A stretch of 64,000 bases of DNA from Tessaracoccus lacteus (lineage in GTDB: Bacteria; Actinomycetota; Actinomycetes; Propionibacteriales; Propionibacteriaceae): contig NZ_CP123967.1 of assembly GCF_029917005.1 (NCBI RefSeq), positions 2,542,001 through 2,606,000 of the forward strand, given 5' to 3'. A model generated the notes under the pieces. It was not told where the DNA came from. It searched no databases and saw nothing but the letters and a program-made list of their open reading frames with translations. The position numbers were made by a program, and so were the translations under genes. Shown piece after piece: positions 1 to 10,583 of this stretch (its first letter is position 1; each line of letters opens with the position of its first letter).

Positions 1-763
1 CCCCGAACTTGGACCCGGCGTACGCGCCGTTCTTGTTCGATCCGACGAGGCCCGACTTGGAGTTGATCTGGACGATGTCGGTGGTCCAGGCGGGCGCCGT
101 GCGGCGCTGGGCAGCCATCAGGCCGCCCAGGTGCTTGGTGACCAGGAAGAACGCGACGTAGTTGATGTCGGTCGTGAGCCGGAAGGCGTCGGCGTCCTGC
201 TCCAGCACACTGCCCGCGCGGACGATGCCCGCGTTGGACACGACGAGGTCGAGGCCGCCGGTGGTGGCCGCGATCTGCTCGGTCATGGCCGCCACCGATT
301 CCTCGTCTGCGACGTTGACCGTCAGCGCCGCGGTGTGCGGGCCGAGCTCATCGGCGAGCTTCGCAGCCCCGTCGGCGTTCAGGTCGGCGATGTAGACGAA
401 GGCCCCGGAGGCGACGAGCCCACGGACGATCTCCGCACCGAACCCCTGCGCGCCGCCGGTGACGAGCGCCACCTTCCCCGCGACGACCCGGGACCGCGGC
501 TCCGCGGCCGACGCCTGCGCGTCCTTGCCGTGCGGCAGCGGCGACACATCCCCGACGGTGTGGGCGCGGAACCCGTGCCGCTCCCCCGACACCGTCACCG
601 CGACGGTGTCCGGCAGGTCGACGGGGAACGCCTCGGCCAGCTGATCCACCGACTCGACGCTCAGCTCCAGCTCCGTCTCGTCCGACGGCGACAGGATCAC
701 CGGCACGTTGCGGGCGGCCAGGTAGGCGCCGCGGACGAGCGGCGCGATCTCCAGGATGCTCAT
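1..763 (-). CDS. Short-chain dehydrogenase/reductase with N-terminal extension (partial)
   Basis: NAD(P)-dependent oxidoreductase; the C-terminus lies beyond the left edge. ATG at 763 overlaps the stop of the PHP gene (ATGA), so the two are translationally coupled. About 80 residues of non-Rossmann sequence come first, then the cofactor loop VTGGAQGFG, an NADP/NAD-selecting acidic turn (IADLN), SNAG in place of NNAG, and near the cut end the catalytic Ser region (QINSKSG) and YAGSK, giving the S-Y-K triad. The N-terminal extension resembles SDRs annotated as sorbitol-6-phosphate 2-dehydrogenase-like (family memory, not a search). It is the last visible gene of the DeoR/E2/E3/E1/PHP operon, so it probably oxidises a sugar, polyol or hydroxy acid feeding that pathway. 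The substrate cannot be told from sequence. Confidence 0.85.
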   Translation of the reverse strand, partial: MSILEIAPLVRGAYLAARNVPVILSPSDETELELSVESVDQLAEAFPVDLPDTVAVTVSGERHGFRAHTVGDVSPLPHGKDAQASAAEPRSRVVAGKVALVTGGAQGFGAEIVRGLVASGAFVYIADLNADGAAKLADELGPHTAALTVNVADEESVAAMTEQIAATTGGLDLVVSNAGIVRAGSVLEQDADAFRLTTDINYVAFFLVTKHLGGLMAAQRRTAPAWTTDIVQINSKSGLVGSNKNGAYAGSKFG

Positions 764-2106
764 GCTGCTTCCTTCCTCAGGGCGTCGGCGGCCTCGCCGA
801 CGGTGCTGGTGCCGGCCACGAGCGACCGCCCGACGGCGCTGTAGCGACGGACGCGCTCGGAAAGCGGGAGCGAGGCCAGCGGGCCGGCCTCGGCGAACAG
901 ACCGAGGCCGAGGTCGGCCTCGGCGAGCCGCTCGTGGGCGACCATCGCCCAGGTCGCGTCGTTCAGGTGCGCCAGCTCCTGGCGCTGCAGTTCCGGGCAG
1001 TTGAACTGCTGGCGCGGGGTGTTGATGTCGACGCCGGAGACCTCGAGGAGGCCGTTGTCGGCGGCGAGCGACGCGAGGCGCGCCATCTGCTCCGCGGTGT
1101 TGCGCGGCGGCATGTACGTGATGGCGGGCATCCCGAGCCTGCGGAGCTCTGCGACCAACTCGTCGAGGAAGTCGTCCTCGAACTTCTCGGCCTTCTTGTC
1201 GCCCGTCGGCGACGCGGTCACGTCGCCGAGGTAGGCGTAGGCGGGAATGGCGCCGACGGACGTCGCGAAGGCCGCGACCTCCGCCATCGTCGGGCACTCC
1301 TCCCGGTCCGGGACGAGGTAGATCTGGTCGAGGAAGCCGGCCTTCATGACGCCGAGCAGGTCGAACTCCAGGTACGGGTTCGCCTCGTCGCCCAGCTGGG
1401 CCGCGACCTTCTCCGACAGCTCGAGGCCGAGCTCGCCCAGCCCATCGACCAGCGCCCGGCCGCGGCCGTAGCGCTCGATGAGCTTGTCGGCGATGCCCGC
1501 GAGCAGGTGCCGCTCGGTCACCTCTCCGCCGTTTGAGTACTGCGACCGGTCGACGACGTCGCGCTGGAAGTCCAGCACGGGCGCCCCGAGGCCCTCGAGG
1601 ATCGCGTTGGCCCGCTCGACCATCCGTGCGGTCCGCGCGAGGCGGGCGGCACGGATGGGCGCCAGGTATTCGGCGACCCGTTCGCGCTGCGACGCCGGGA
1701 TGCCCTGCACCGTCATGTAGGCGATGCCCGCGGTGTCGGGGTTGTTGAGCTTGCGGTCGTGCAGCGGCGCGCGGCCCTCGGCGACCTCGTCGGCGCTGTA
1801 CAGGTAGACGCGACACTCGAAGCCGGTCACCGACCCGAGGCCGACGGCGGCGGCGGCCGCCGCCATCTCGCCCGCGCCCGCGGCCGAGTCGTGGTCGACG
1901 GAGCCGACGACCATCAGCCCGGCCTCTCGGGCCCGTAGCGCCGCCATCGCGGGCGTGTACGGGCTGAAGCTGTAGATGGTGTGGACGTGGTTGTTCGACT
2001 CGGTCACGAAGCCCGGGAACGCGGGCGAGCCCTGCAGGTACTCCTGCAGGGCCGCCACGCGCTCGGCGGGCGTCAGCGACGGGTCGTTGATGCGCTCGCG
2101 GAGCAT
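760..2106 (-). CDS. PHP-domain metal-dependent phosphoesterase-like protein
   Basis: About 448 residues. The PHP fold (polymerase and histidinol phosphatase) is shown by the metal-binding N-terminal motif NNHVHTIYSFSPYTP (HxH) and by VGSVDHDS about 30 residues later. Further histidines and acidic residues occur as in PHP hydrolases. The start chosen is ATG 2106 (MLRERIND), with AAGGAG four bases upstream; a longer frame to 2226 overlaps the E1 gene and is rejected. The gene begins 11 bases after the E1 stop and ends overlapping the SDR start, so it is inside the operon. PHP proteins hydrolyse phosphate esters or related bonds. An intact enzyme in a 2-oxoacid dehydrogenase operon is unusual, and its substrate is unknown. 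Confidence 0.8.
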   Translation of the reverse strand: MLRERINDPSLTPAERVAALQEYLQGSPAFPGFVTESNNHVHTIYSFSPYTPAMAALRAREAGLMVVGSVDHDSAAGAGEMAAAAAAVGLGSVTGFECRVYLYSADEVAEGRAPLHDRKLNNPDTAGIAYMTVQGIPASQRERVAEYLAPIRAARLARTARMVERANAILEGLGAPVLDFQRDVVDRSQYSNGGEVTERHLLAGIADKLIERYGRGRALVDGLGELGLELSEKVAAQLGDEANPYLEFDLLGVMKAGFLDQIYLVPDREECPTMAEVAAFATSVGAIPAYAYLGDVTASPTGDKKAEKFEDDFLDELVAELRRLGMPAITYMPPRNTAEQMARLASLAADNGLLEVSGVDINTPRQQFNCPELQRQELAHLNDATWAMVAHERLAEADLGLGLFAEAGPLASLPLSERVRRYSAVGRSLVAGTSTVGEAADALRKEAA

Positions 2107-2117
2107 GTCTCTCCTTG

Positions 2118-4577
<2,460 letters not shown>

Positions 4578-4600
4578 GTTTCGTATCTCCTTGTCGGGGC

Positions 4601-5971
4601 TCAGGCCTGGGCGGCCCAGGCGGCCTCACGGATGAGTTCGCTGACGGTGGGGTGGGGGAAGACGACCTGGCGCAGGTCGGTGATGCTGAGTTCGGTCTCG
4701 AGCACGACGGAGGCGCCCCAGATCATCTCGGAGGCGTAGGAGCCGAGCACGTGGATGCCGAGCACCTGGCCGGTGGCGCCGTCCCAGATGAGCTTGGCGG
4801 CGCCGGGAGCCTTGACGCCGGCCTCGGCGACGAAGCGACCGGACAGGTAGCCGGGCACGGTCACGGACTTCGCGTCGATGCCCTTGGCCTTCGCCTGGGC
4901 CTCGGTGAGACCGATGCCCGCGGCCTCCGGGTTGGAGTACACGGCCCACGGGATGGTGTTCCAGCGCATGATCTCGCCGCGCCTGAACGCCTCGGGGTCG
5001 AGGATGTTCGCGACGGCGATCTCGCCCATCCGGTAGGCGGCGTGCGCCAGGAGCGAGCGGCCGGTGACGTCGCCCACGGCCCACACGTTGGGCAGGTTGG
5101 TGCGCATCCGGTCGTCGACGACCACGCCCTTACCGGAGAACTCCAGGCCGGAGTCCTCGGCGCCCCAGCCGGCGACGGCGGGACGGCGGCCCACCGCCAT
5201 CAGCACCACGTCGGCATCGACCGACTCGGCGGTGCCGGACATGGTCTCGTAGTGGACCGTGCCGCCGTCGATGCCGGTGACCCTGCACTCGAGCTTCACG
5301 TCAATATCGGCCAGGCCCTTGCGGAGCTGGGCGGCGAGCTCGTCGTCCATGAAGGGGACGACCTCGGGCAGCATCTCGATGACGGTGACCTCGGAGCCGA
5401 GCATCGCGAACAGGCTGGCGAACTCGAGCCCGATGACGCCGCCGCCGATGACCGCGAGCCGCGCCGGGATCTCGGGAACCGACAGCATGCCGGTGGAGTC
5501 GAGCACGCGGGGGTTGTCCGCGGCGCCCGGGATGGGCGGCATGACCGGGACGGAGCCGGTGGCCAGGATGACGTGCTCGGCGGTGTAGGTGGTGCCGTCG
5601 ACCGTGACGCGTCCGGGGCCCTCAAAGCGGCCGTACCCCTTGACGACGGTGACGCCGGCCTTCTTCTCGGCCGCGCCGACGCCGCCAACCAGGGTGGCGA
5701 CGGTCTTGTTCTTCCACTTCTGCAGCTCGGCCCAGTCGACGCTGGCGCCGTCGACGCGGACGCCCAGCTGGGCGCCGTGCACGGCGTGCTCGTAGGTCTT
5801 CGCCGCGTTCAGCAGCGCCTTGGTGGGGATGCAGCCGACGTTGAGGCAGGTGCCGCCCAGGGCGTCGGCCTCGATGAGGAGGACGTTCTTCTTCGCGTGC
5901 CCGAGGCGCTCGGCGGCGATGTAGCCGCCGGGGCCGCCGCCCAGCACGATGACGTCGAAGGTGGTGCTCAT
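4601..5971 (-). CDS. lpdA: Dihydrolipoamide dehydrogenase (E3)
   Basis: FAD flavoprotein of 456 residues that reoxidises dihydrolipoyl-E2 with NAD+. It shows the FAD-binding GGGPGG (11-16), the redox disulfide [13 protein letters not shown] (C42, C47), a second dinucleotide site GGGVIGLE, the FAD motif VWAVGDVTG, and the C-terminal active-site HPTVSE. The start is ATG 5971 (MSTTFD), preceded by AAGGAG; a longer open frame reaching 6391 overlaps E2 and is not used. It lies between E2 and E1 in the operon, so it probably serves this complex in particular, although E3 subunits are often shared. Confidence 0.96.
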   Translation of the reverse strand: MSTTFDVIVLGGGPGGYIAAERLGHAKKNVLLIEADALGGTCLNVGCIPTKALLNAAKTYEHAVHGAQLGVRVDGASVDWAELQKWKNKTVATLVGGVGAAEKKAGVTVVKGYGRFEGPGRVTVDGTTYTAEHVILATGSVPVMPPIPGAADNPRVLDSTGMLSVPEIPARLAVIGGGVIGLEFASLFAMLGSEVTVIEMLPEVVPFMDDELAAQLRKGLADIDVKLECRVTGIDGGTVHYETMSGTAESVDADVVLMAVGRRPAVAGWGAEDSGLEFSGKGVVVDDRMRTNLPNVWAVGDVTGRSLLAHAAYRMGEIAVANILDPEAFRRGEIMRWNTIPWAVYSNPEAAGIGLTEAQAKAKGIDAKSVTVPGYLSGRFVAEAGVKAPGAAKLIWDGATGQVLGIHVLGSYASEMIWGASVVLETELSITDLRQVVFPHPTVSELIREAAWAAQA

Positions 5972-5988
5972 GTGGGTTGCTCCTTGTC

Positions 5989-7356
5989 TCAGCCGAGGAC
6001 GGTGATGTCGATGTTCTCGACGTAGGCGACGAGGTCCTGCAGGAAGCGGGCGGCGTCGGCGCCATCGATCACGCGGTGGTCGGCGGTCAGCGAGAAGCCG
6101 ATGCGCTGCTCGACGCCGAAGCTGCCGTCGGCGTTCACGACGGCGCGCGGGAAGATCGCGTCGACGCCGAGGATGGCGACCTGGGGCACGTTCAGCAGCG
6201 GGGTGAAGGACTCGATGCCGAAGCCGCCGAGGTTGCTGACCGTGAAGGTGGCGCCCTGCAGCAGGTCGGGGCTGATGCTGCCGCCGATGGCCTGCTGTGC
6301 GAGGTCCTTGCTGGCGGCGGAGAACTCGCGCAGCCCCATCTCGGAGGCGTTGCGGACGGTCGGGACCAGCAGGCCTCGCGGGGTGTCGCAAGCGAAGCCG
6401 AGGTGGACCTGCTCGAAGACGGTGAGCTTGCCGTCGGCGAGGTGGGCGTTGTGGCCGGTGTTCTTGGCCGCGGCCTTGACGGCGGCGTAGCCGACCAGGT
6501 CGCCGATGGTCACCTTGCTGAGGCCGAGCTCCTCGGGCGAGCCCTTGAGCTTCTTGCGGAGCGCGAGCAGGCCGGCCGCGTTGGCCGTCGAGGTGTAGGT
6601 CAGCTGGGCGGAGCTGGCCAGCGAGTGCATCATGCGATCCGCAATGGTCTTGCGGATGCCCTTGAGCGGCGTCGTCGTCGAGGCTCCGGGGAACTCGCGG
6701 GAGCCGGCCGCCGGCGTCGCCGGTGCGGTCGTCGTGGTCTCCGCGGTCTGCGTGCCTGCGACGAGGTCCGACGTGGTGACGCGGCCGCCGAGGCCGGTGC
6801 CGGTGGCCCCCGAGCCGTGGGCGCCGGCGCGGGCCGATCCCTTGGTTGCGTGGGCGAGGGCAGCGGTGACGTCGCGCTCGATGACGCGTCCGCCGGGGCC
6901 TGAGCCTTCGGCGACGTCGTTGATGTCGAGGTGGCTGGCTGCGGCCAGCGTGCGGGCCCGCGGGCTGGAAGCGCCGGTGGAGGCGACACGCTCGACCTGG
7001 GCCGCGGGGGCCTCAGCGTCGGGAGCGGCCTCGGCTGCGGCGGCTTCGGGAATGGCAGCTTCGTCGCCGTCCCTGCCCTTCCAACCGGCTGCGGCCAGGG
7101 CGTCGGCCGGGTCCTCGCCCGCCACGCCGACCACCAGGAGCGGCTCCTTGACGGGGACGTCGTCGCCCTCGTCCCAGAGGATGGCGAGCACGGTGCCGGC
7201 GGCCGACGTCGGGACCTCCATGGAGGCCTTGTCGGTCTCGACCTCACACACGATGGCGTTCTCGGCGATCTCGTCGCCGAGACCCACCTGCCACGACACG
7301 ATCAGGCAGGACTCGACAGAGTTGCCGAGCTGCGGCATGACTACGACGGTTGCCAT
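5989..7356 (-). CDS. 2-oxoacid dehydrogenase dihydrolipoamide acyltransferase (E2)
   Basis: Core acyltransferase of 455 residues. There is a single N-terminal lipoyl domain with the lipoylation site ETDKASME (K43), an Ala/Glu/Pro-rich linker, and a peripheral-subunit-binding domain near 130-175 (SPRARTLAAASHL, GPGGRVIERDV). A second short stretch, GTGLGGRVTTSDLV, looks like a partial copy of that domain. The C-terminal catalytic domain ends with ADHRVIDG (H427, D431), the HxxxDG acyl-transfer motif. The start is ATG 7356, 15 bases after the DeoR gene. Lipoylation could be supplied by the lipoate ligase encoded at 15633-16682. The acyl group transferred is not predictable. Confidence 0.94.
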   Translation of the reverse strand: MATVVVMPQLGNSVESCLIVSWQVGLGDEIAENAIVCEVETDKASMEVPTSAAGTVLAILWDEGDDVPVKEPLLVVGVAGEDPADALAAAGWKGRDGDEAAIPEAAAAEAAPDAEAPAAQVERVASTGASSPRARTLAAASHLDINDVAEGSGPGGRVIERDVTAALAHATKGSARAGAHGSGATGTGLGGRVTTSDLVAGTQTAETTTTAPATPAAGSREFPGASTTTPLKGIRKTIADRMMHSLASSAQLTYTSTANAAGLLALRKKLKGSPEELGLSKVTIGDLVGYAAVKAAAKNTGHNAHLADGKLTVFEQVHLGFACDTPRGLLVPTVRNASEMGLREFSAASKDLAQQAIGGSISPDLLQGATFTVSNLGGFGIESFTPLLNVPQVAILGVDAIFPRAVVNADGSFGVEQRIGFSLTADHRVIDGADAARFLQDLVAYVENIDITVLG

Positions 7357-7371
7357 AGACGTTGACCTTCC

Positions 7372-8124
7372 CTAGACGATGCACACGCGTGTGTGCTCTT
7401 GCAGTGCTTCAGCGGCCCCGGCGACGAGCCCGGAATCGGTGATGATCCCAGTGACCTTGTCGAGGGGCAGAAAACTGACGAACCCGGCCTGACCGAACTT
7501 GGAGGAGTCGGCGACCAGCCAGGTCTCCTCGGCGCGACGGCTCATGAGCGCGGCAACCTGGGCGCCGTCGACGAAACGGGTGGTGAGTCCCCGCTCGGGG
7601 GAGAACCCGTCGGTGCCGAGAAAGGCGAGACGGGTGTTGAAGTCGGAGACGGTGCGCTCCGCGTCAGGGCCGACGAGCGACTCGGACTCTCGGCGGAACA
7701 CTCCCCCGGCGAGGATGATGTTGAGCGCGGGGTTGGTGCGGGCGACATTGAACACGAGCGTCGAGTTGGTGACGATCTGGACGTCGCGACGCTGCGCGAG
7801 GTGGCCGGTGATCGAGGCGACGGTGGTCCCCGCTTCCATCATAACGGTGTCACCGTCGGTGATCATCGACGCGGCGAAGGCCGCGATGCGCTGCTTGGCC
7901 TCGACGTTGACCTTCTCGCGCTGGAGGATCGTCTTGAAGGAGCTGGGGCGTGCTCCGCCACGCGTCCGCACCAGCATGCCGCGCTGCTCGAGGGCGCGGA
8001 GATCGCCGCGGATGGTGACCTCGGACACGCCGAGCTTCTCGGCCATGGAGGCGACGGTGAGCGTGCCGTCGTCGGTCAGGCGCGTGAGGATCGCCTCTTC
8101 GCGGCTGGCTCTCTCCTGCGTCAC
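7372..8124 (-). CDS. DeoR/GlpR-family transcriptional regulator
   Basis: Repressor of 250 residues: an N-terminal HTH (VASMAEKLGVSEVTIRGDL) and a C-terminal DeoRC sensor domain (VMMEAGTTV, FLGTDGF, VADSSKFG) of the type that binds phosphorylated sugars. The start chosen is GTG 8124 (product begins MTQERASREE), with GAGG seven bases upstream. The open frame extends to 8331, but that extension is basic non-family sequence over the promoter. First gene of the E2-E3-E1-PHP-SDR operon and divergent from the aldolase gene, so it most likely controls both transcripts through the TTTCGAA elements upstream. The family context suggests a sugar or polyol phosphate inducer. Confidence 0.92.
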   Translation of the reverse strand: MTQERASREEAILTRLTDDGTLTVASMAEKLGVSEVTIRGDLRALEQRGMLVRTRGGARPSSFKTILQREKVNVEAKQRIAAFAASMITDGDTVMMEAGTTVASITGHLAQRRDVQIVTNSTLVFNVARTNPALNIILAGGVFRRESESLVGPDAERTVSDFNTRLAFLGTDGFSPERGLTTRFVDGAQVAALMSRRAEETWLVADSSKFGQAGFVSFLPLDKVTGIITDSGLVAGAAEALQEHTRVCIV

Positions 8125-8218
8125 TTCGAAACCTCGTTGTCTTCGATTGCCTTTCGTTTCACGAGCGTAGCAGTTTCGAAGCGGTTTCAAAACAGGGGGC
8201 GGTTCGAAAGTTCGGAAA
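8125..8218. promoter_or_regulatory. Array of TTTCGAA/TTTCAAA elements between divergent DeoR operon and aldolase gene
   Basis: Related heptamers occur at 8125-8131 (TTCGAAA), 8174-8180 (TTTCGAA), 8185-8191 (TTTCAAA) and 8203-8209 (TTCGAAA). Degenerate copies lie at 8141-8148, 8151-8160 and 8211-8218. DeoR-family repressors commonly bind several spaced TTTCG-type repeats, so this is the probable operator region. The first copy directly abuts the chosen GTG start of the regulator, which fits autoregulation. Binding is inferred. Confidence 0.6.
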
Positions 8219-8345
8219 ACCCGGGCATAGGCTGGGACAGTCCCGCGACGAAGCTGGTGTTTGAGCATCCGCCCTGCTCGGGGCTGGCGCTCCGCACCCG
8301 GCTCCGTGGTGGAATGGACCAGCTTCCGCACCTCGAAAGGCGACC

Positions 8346-9023
8346 ATGGACATCCTGTTCGACACGGCCAACCTCGACGACATCGAGCGCCTCACGCCCA
8401 TCTACCCCGTCACGGGCGTGACGACGAACCCGTCGATCCTGAAGAAGGAGGGCCGGGTCGACGTCTACAAGCACCTCCGCCGGATCCGCGAGATCATCGG
8501 CCCCGACCGCACGCTGCACGTGCAGGTGCTGCAGAAGACGGCTCAGGGCATGATCGACGACGCGCACAGGCTGCTCGACAAGATCGACGACAAGGTCTAC
8601 CCCAAGATCCCCACCACCGAAGCCGGCATCCTCGCCATGCGCACCCTCAAGGCGGAGGGCGTCCACGTGACCGCGACCGCGATCTACTCCAAGACGCAGG
8701 GCTTCCTCGCCATCGCGTCCGGCGTCGACTACCTCGCGCCCTACTACAACCGGATGCAGTCGCTTGACATCGACACCAAAGGCACGCTGACCGCGTTGTC
8801 CGGTTTCATCCGTCGTTTCGACGCCCCCTGCAAGATCATGGCCGCCAGCTTCAAGAACATCGTGCAGGTGTCGCACGCTCTGGAGGCTGGGGCCGACGCC
8901 GTCACGCTGTCACCCAAGCTGCTGCGCCAGGCGCTGTCGGTGCCGGACATCACCAACGCCGTCGACACGTTCATCGCCGACTGGGAGTCCGTCTACGGCA
9001 CCCGCTCCCTCCCCGACGACTGA
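8346..9023 (+). CDS. fsa: Fructose-6-phosphate aldolase / small transaldolase (TalC/FSA family)
   Basis: Class I aldolase of 225 residues, the size of the small transaldolase/FSA subfamily, which forms decamers. The fold shows FDTANLDDIE and VTTNPSILKKEG; the Schiff-base lysine is in YPKIPTTEAG (K87), and APYYNR carries the tyrosine typical of FSA (Y133). FSA enzymes cleave fructose-6-phosphate to dihydroxyacetone plus glyceraldehyde-3-phosphate, while near relatives act as transaldolases or on sulfo- or deoxy-sugars. The divergent DeoR operon with a sugar-phosphate-type SDR suggests that this aldolase belongs to the same pathway. ATG 8346 follows GAAAGG. Exact substrate uncertain. Confidence 0.88.
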   Translation: MDILFDTANLDDIERLTPIYPVTGVTTNPSILKKEGRVDVYKHLRRIREIIGPDRTLHVQVLQKTAQGMIDDAHRLLDKIDDKVYPKIPTTEAGILAMRTLKAEGVHVTATAIYSKTQGFLAIASGVDYLAPYYNRMQSLDIDTKGTLTALSGFIRRFDAPCKIMAASFKNIVQVSHALEAGADAVTLSPKLLRQALSVPDITNAVDTFIADWESVYGTRSLPDD

Positions 9024-9055
9024 GCCCGCCTCTCCCCGACTACTGACCCCGCGTC

Positions 9056-9094
9056 TTCCCGGAGAATCGGGCAGTGGTCGATTCTCCCCGGTCC
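9056..9094 (-). repeat. Dispersed hairpin repeat, copy A
   Basis: Read on the minus strand it carries the shared core GGACCGGGGAGAA followed by TCGACCACTG and CGATTCTCC. The plus strand also forms a local 9-bp hairpin, GGAGAATCG (9061-9069) with CGATTCTCC (9079-9087). It lies in the 295-base gap 9024-9318, where I see no gene or clear promoter. Related copies occur at 10116, 10199, 56694, 56803 and 58070. Confidence 0.75.
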
Positions 9095-9318
9095 GGCGCC
9101 GAGAAACGCACACAGCCTTCCCCAGCTGACCCATCGAGAGACCTGTCGGCCGCTCACCCGGGGGCGGCGCGCCATCCCGTGCAGAAAAGTGGGTGGGGCC
9201 GCAGCACTCGGAAAGACGACGCGTGCTCCGGCTCCAGCCACAGTTGTGCTCGACGGGGTACCTGGCCGGCATCGTCGGCGGCGGGCCCGGCGCGCCCCTC
9301 GACGACTAGGCTCCGGGC

Positions 9319-9957
9319 ATGAGCGAGTCGCAGGGCGTGCGCACCACGGGCCGGGTGCTGCTGATCCGGCACGGGCAGACAGAATGGTCGATGACGAACC
9401 GGCACACCGGTCGGACCGACATCGACCTGACCGAGAAGGGCGTCGCTGACGCGCGGGCGCTCGTGGGAATCAGGGAGAGGCTGGGACTCATCGACCCGTA
9501 CGTCTTCGCCTCCCCACGCATCCGGGCACAGCGGACGGCTGCGCTGGCTGGACTCACGGTCGACGAGACCGACGACGTGTTCGCCGAGTGGGACTACGGC
9601 GACTACGAGGGCCTGACCCGCGCGCAGATCCACGAGCAGGGTGCACCCGGGTGGACGATCTGGACCGGCGGAGCCCCCGGCGGAGAGTCCGTCGACGACA
9701 TGACGGTGCGGGTGGACCGCGCAGTCGAGGTCGTCTCCGAGCGTCTCGAGAGTTCCGACGTCGTCGTCGTGTCACATGGGCACTTCTCCAGGTCGTTCGT
9801 CTGCCGATTCCTCGGCTGGCCCGTGTCTCTCGGCATCGCGATCGACCTTCGCCCCGCAGGTGCGGCCCTTCTGATGGAGTTTGGCGGCCCTGCCGACCGG
9901 CGCCTCTGCACGCTGGTCGGCCCCGAAGGCGCGGCCGCCACACGCTCTTCGCTCTGA
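9319..9957 (+). CDS. Histidine phosphatase family protein (phosphoglycerate mutase-like)
   Basis: 212 residues, cofactor-independent-looking histidine phosphatase superfamily member. The phospho-acceptor motif LLIRHGQTEWS is near residue 15, SPRIRAQRTA supplies the second arginine, FAEWDYGDYEGLT the conserved acidic stretch, and VVVSHGHFSR the second catalytic histidine. The family contains acid phosphatases and small-metabolite phosphatases; sequence alone does not separate them, and the short length argues against a glycolytic 2,3-bisphosphoglycerate-dependent mutase. It stands alone between two repeat-bearing gaps. Confidence 0.88.
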   Translation: MSESQGVRTTGRVLLIRHGQTEWSMTNRHTGRTDIDLTEKGVADARALVGIRERLGLIDPYVFASPRIRAQRTAALAGLTVDETDDVFAEWDYGDYEGLTRAQIHEQGAPGWTIWTGGAPGGESVDDMTVRVDRAVEVVSERLESSDVVVVSHGHFSRSFVCRFLGWPVSLGIAIDLRPAGAALLMEFGGPADRRLCTLVGPEGAAATRSSL

Positions 9958-10115
9958 CGCCGTCGTCACAGGGCGTCCCGCCCTGTGGGCATGCCATCGG
10001 CATCCCCACCGACTGCCGGCCAGGCAGCCCCGAGGCCCAACGCACTGACGTCGGCAACCTCCAGACGGCTCACCGCATGCGACCCGACGTGGGGCGGTGG
10101 GCGAAACTCGATGCC

Positions 10116-10149
10116 GGACCGGGGAGAATCGACCACTGAACGCTTTTCG
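10116..10149 (+). repeat. Dispersed hairpin repeat, copy B
   Basis: GGACCGGGGAGAA, then TCGACCACTG and AACGCTTTTCG. It is preceded by GGCGGTGGGCGAAACTCG, which is also found in front of copy C, so the longer repeated unit is about 55-60 bases. Confidence 0.8.
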
Positions 10150-10198
10150 CGCCAAGCGGCACCCACCCGGCCGGGGGCGGTGGGCGAAACTCGGCGCC

Positions 10199-10235
10199 GG
10201 ACCGGGGAGAATCGACCACTGAACGATTTTCGGAA
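10199..10235 (+). repeat. Dispersed hairpin repeat, copy C
   Basis: GGACCGGGGAGAA, then TCGACCACTG and AACGATTTTCGGAA; tandem to copy B about 83 bases apart, with the same upstream GGCGGTGGGCGAAACTCG module. Confidence 0.8.
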
Positions 10236-10583
10236 GTGGACCACCGACACAACCGCCGACAAGGGAGTGACAGGAGGAGTTCGGCGCACGCCCGAGGATG
10301 GACTCAGGCGAGGGACAGCGAACGGCGCACGCCCGAGGACGGGCGAGGGACACGCACACCCGACGGTGCATGTACGGGGGATGGGACCCCGCGGTGGAGA
10401 AAGCTGCTCTGACAAGGCGGAATACAGGTATCCGGCGATCGGGCGGTAAGGTACTACCCAGCGGTCCGCCCAGTCTTACCCCGGGCCGCCGGCGCGCAGG
10501 CCACTCCAAGCCCTGCCTCAGTCGCCTTCCAGCTCTTCGAAGCTCCTCCATCGGTGAGACACTCCCGATAGGTCACAGACACC

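Larger units (their letters stand above)
9958..10583. other. 626-base intergenic region with repeats
   Basis: No convincing gene. It contains hairpin-repeat copies B and C (separate entries), a direct repeat CGGCGCACGCCCGAGGA near 10282 and 10322, and an inverted pair GGTAAG (10445-10450) / CTTACC (10475-10480) about 100 bases before the helicase start. The last part may be a structured 5' leader of the DEAD-box helicase, as is common for that family, but no promoter is clear. Confidence 0.5.

Noticed and set aside
10381-10440. Promoter-like CTGACA/TATCCG pair before the helicase
   Set aside because: The spacer is only about 14 bases and the -10 is poor; not better than chance in this sequence.
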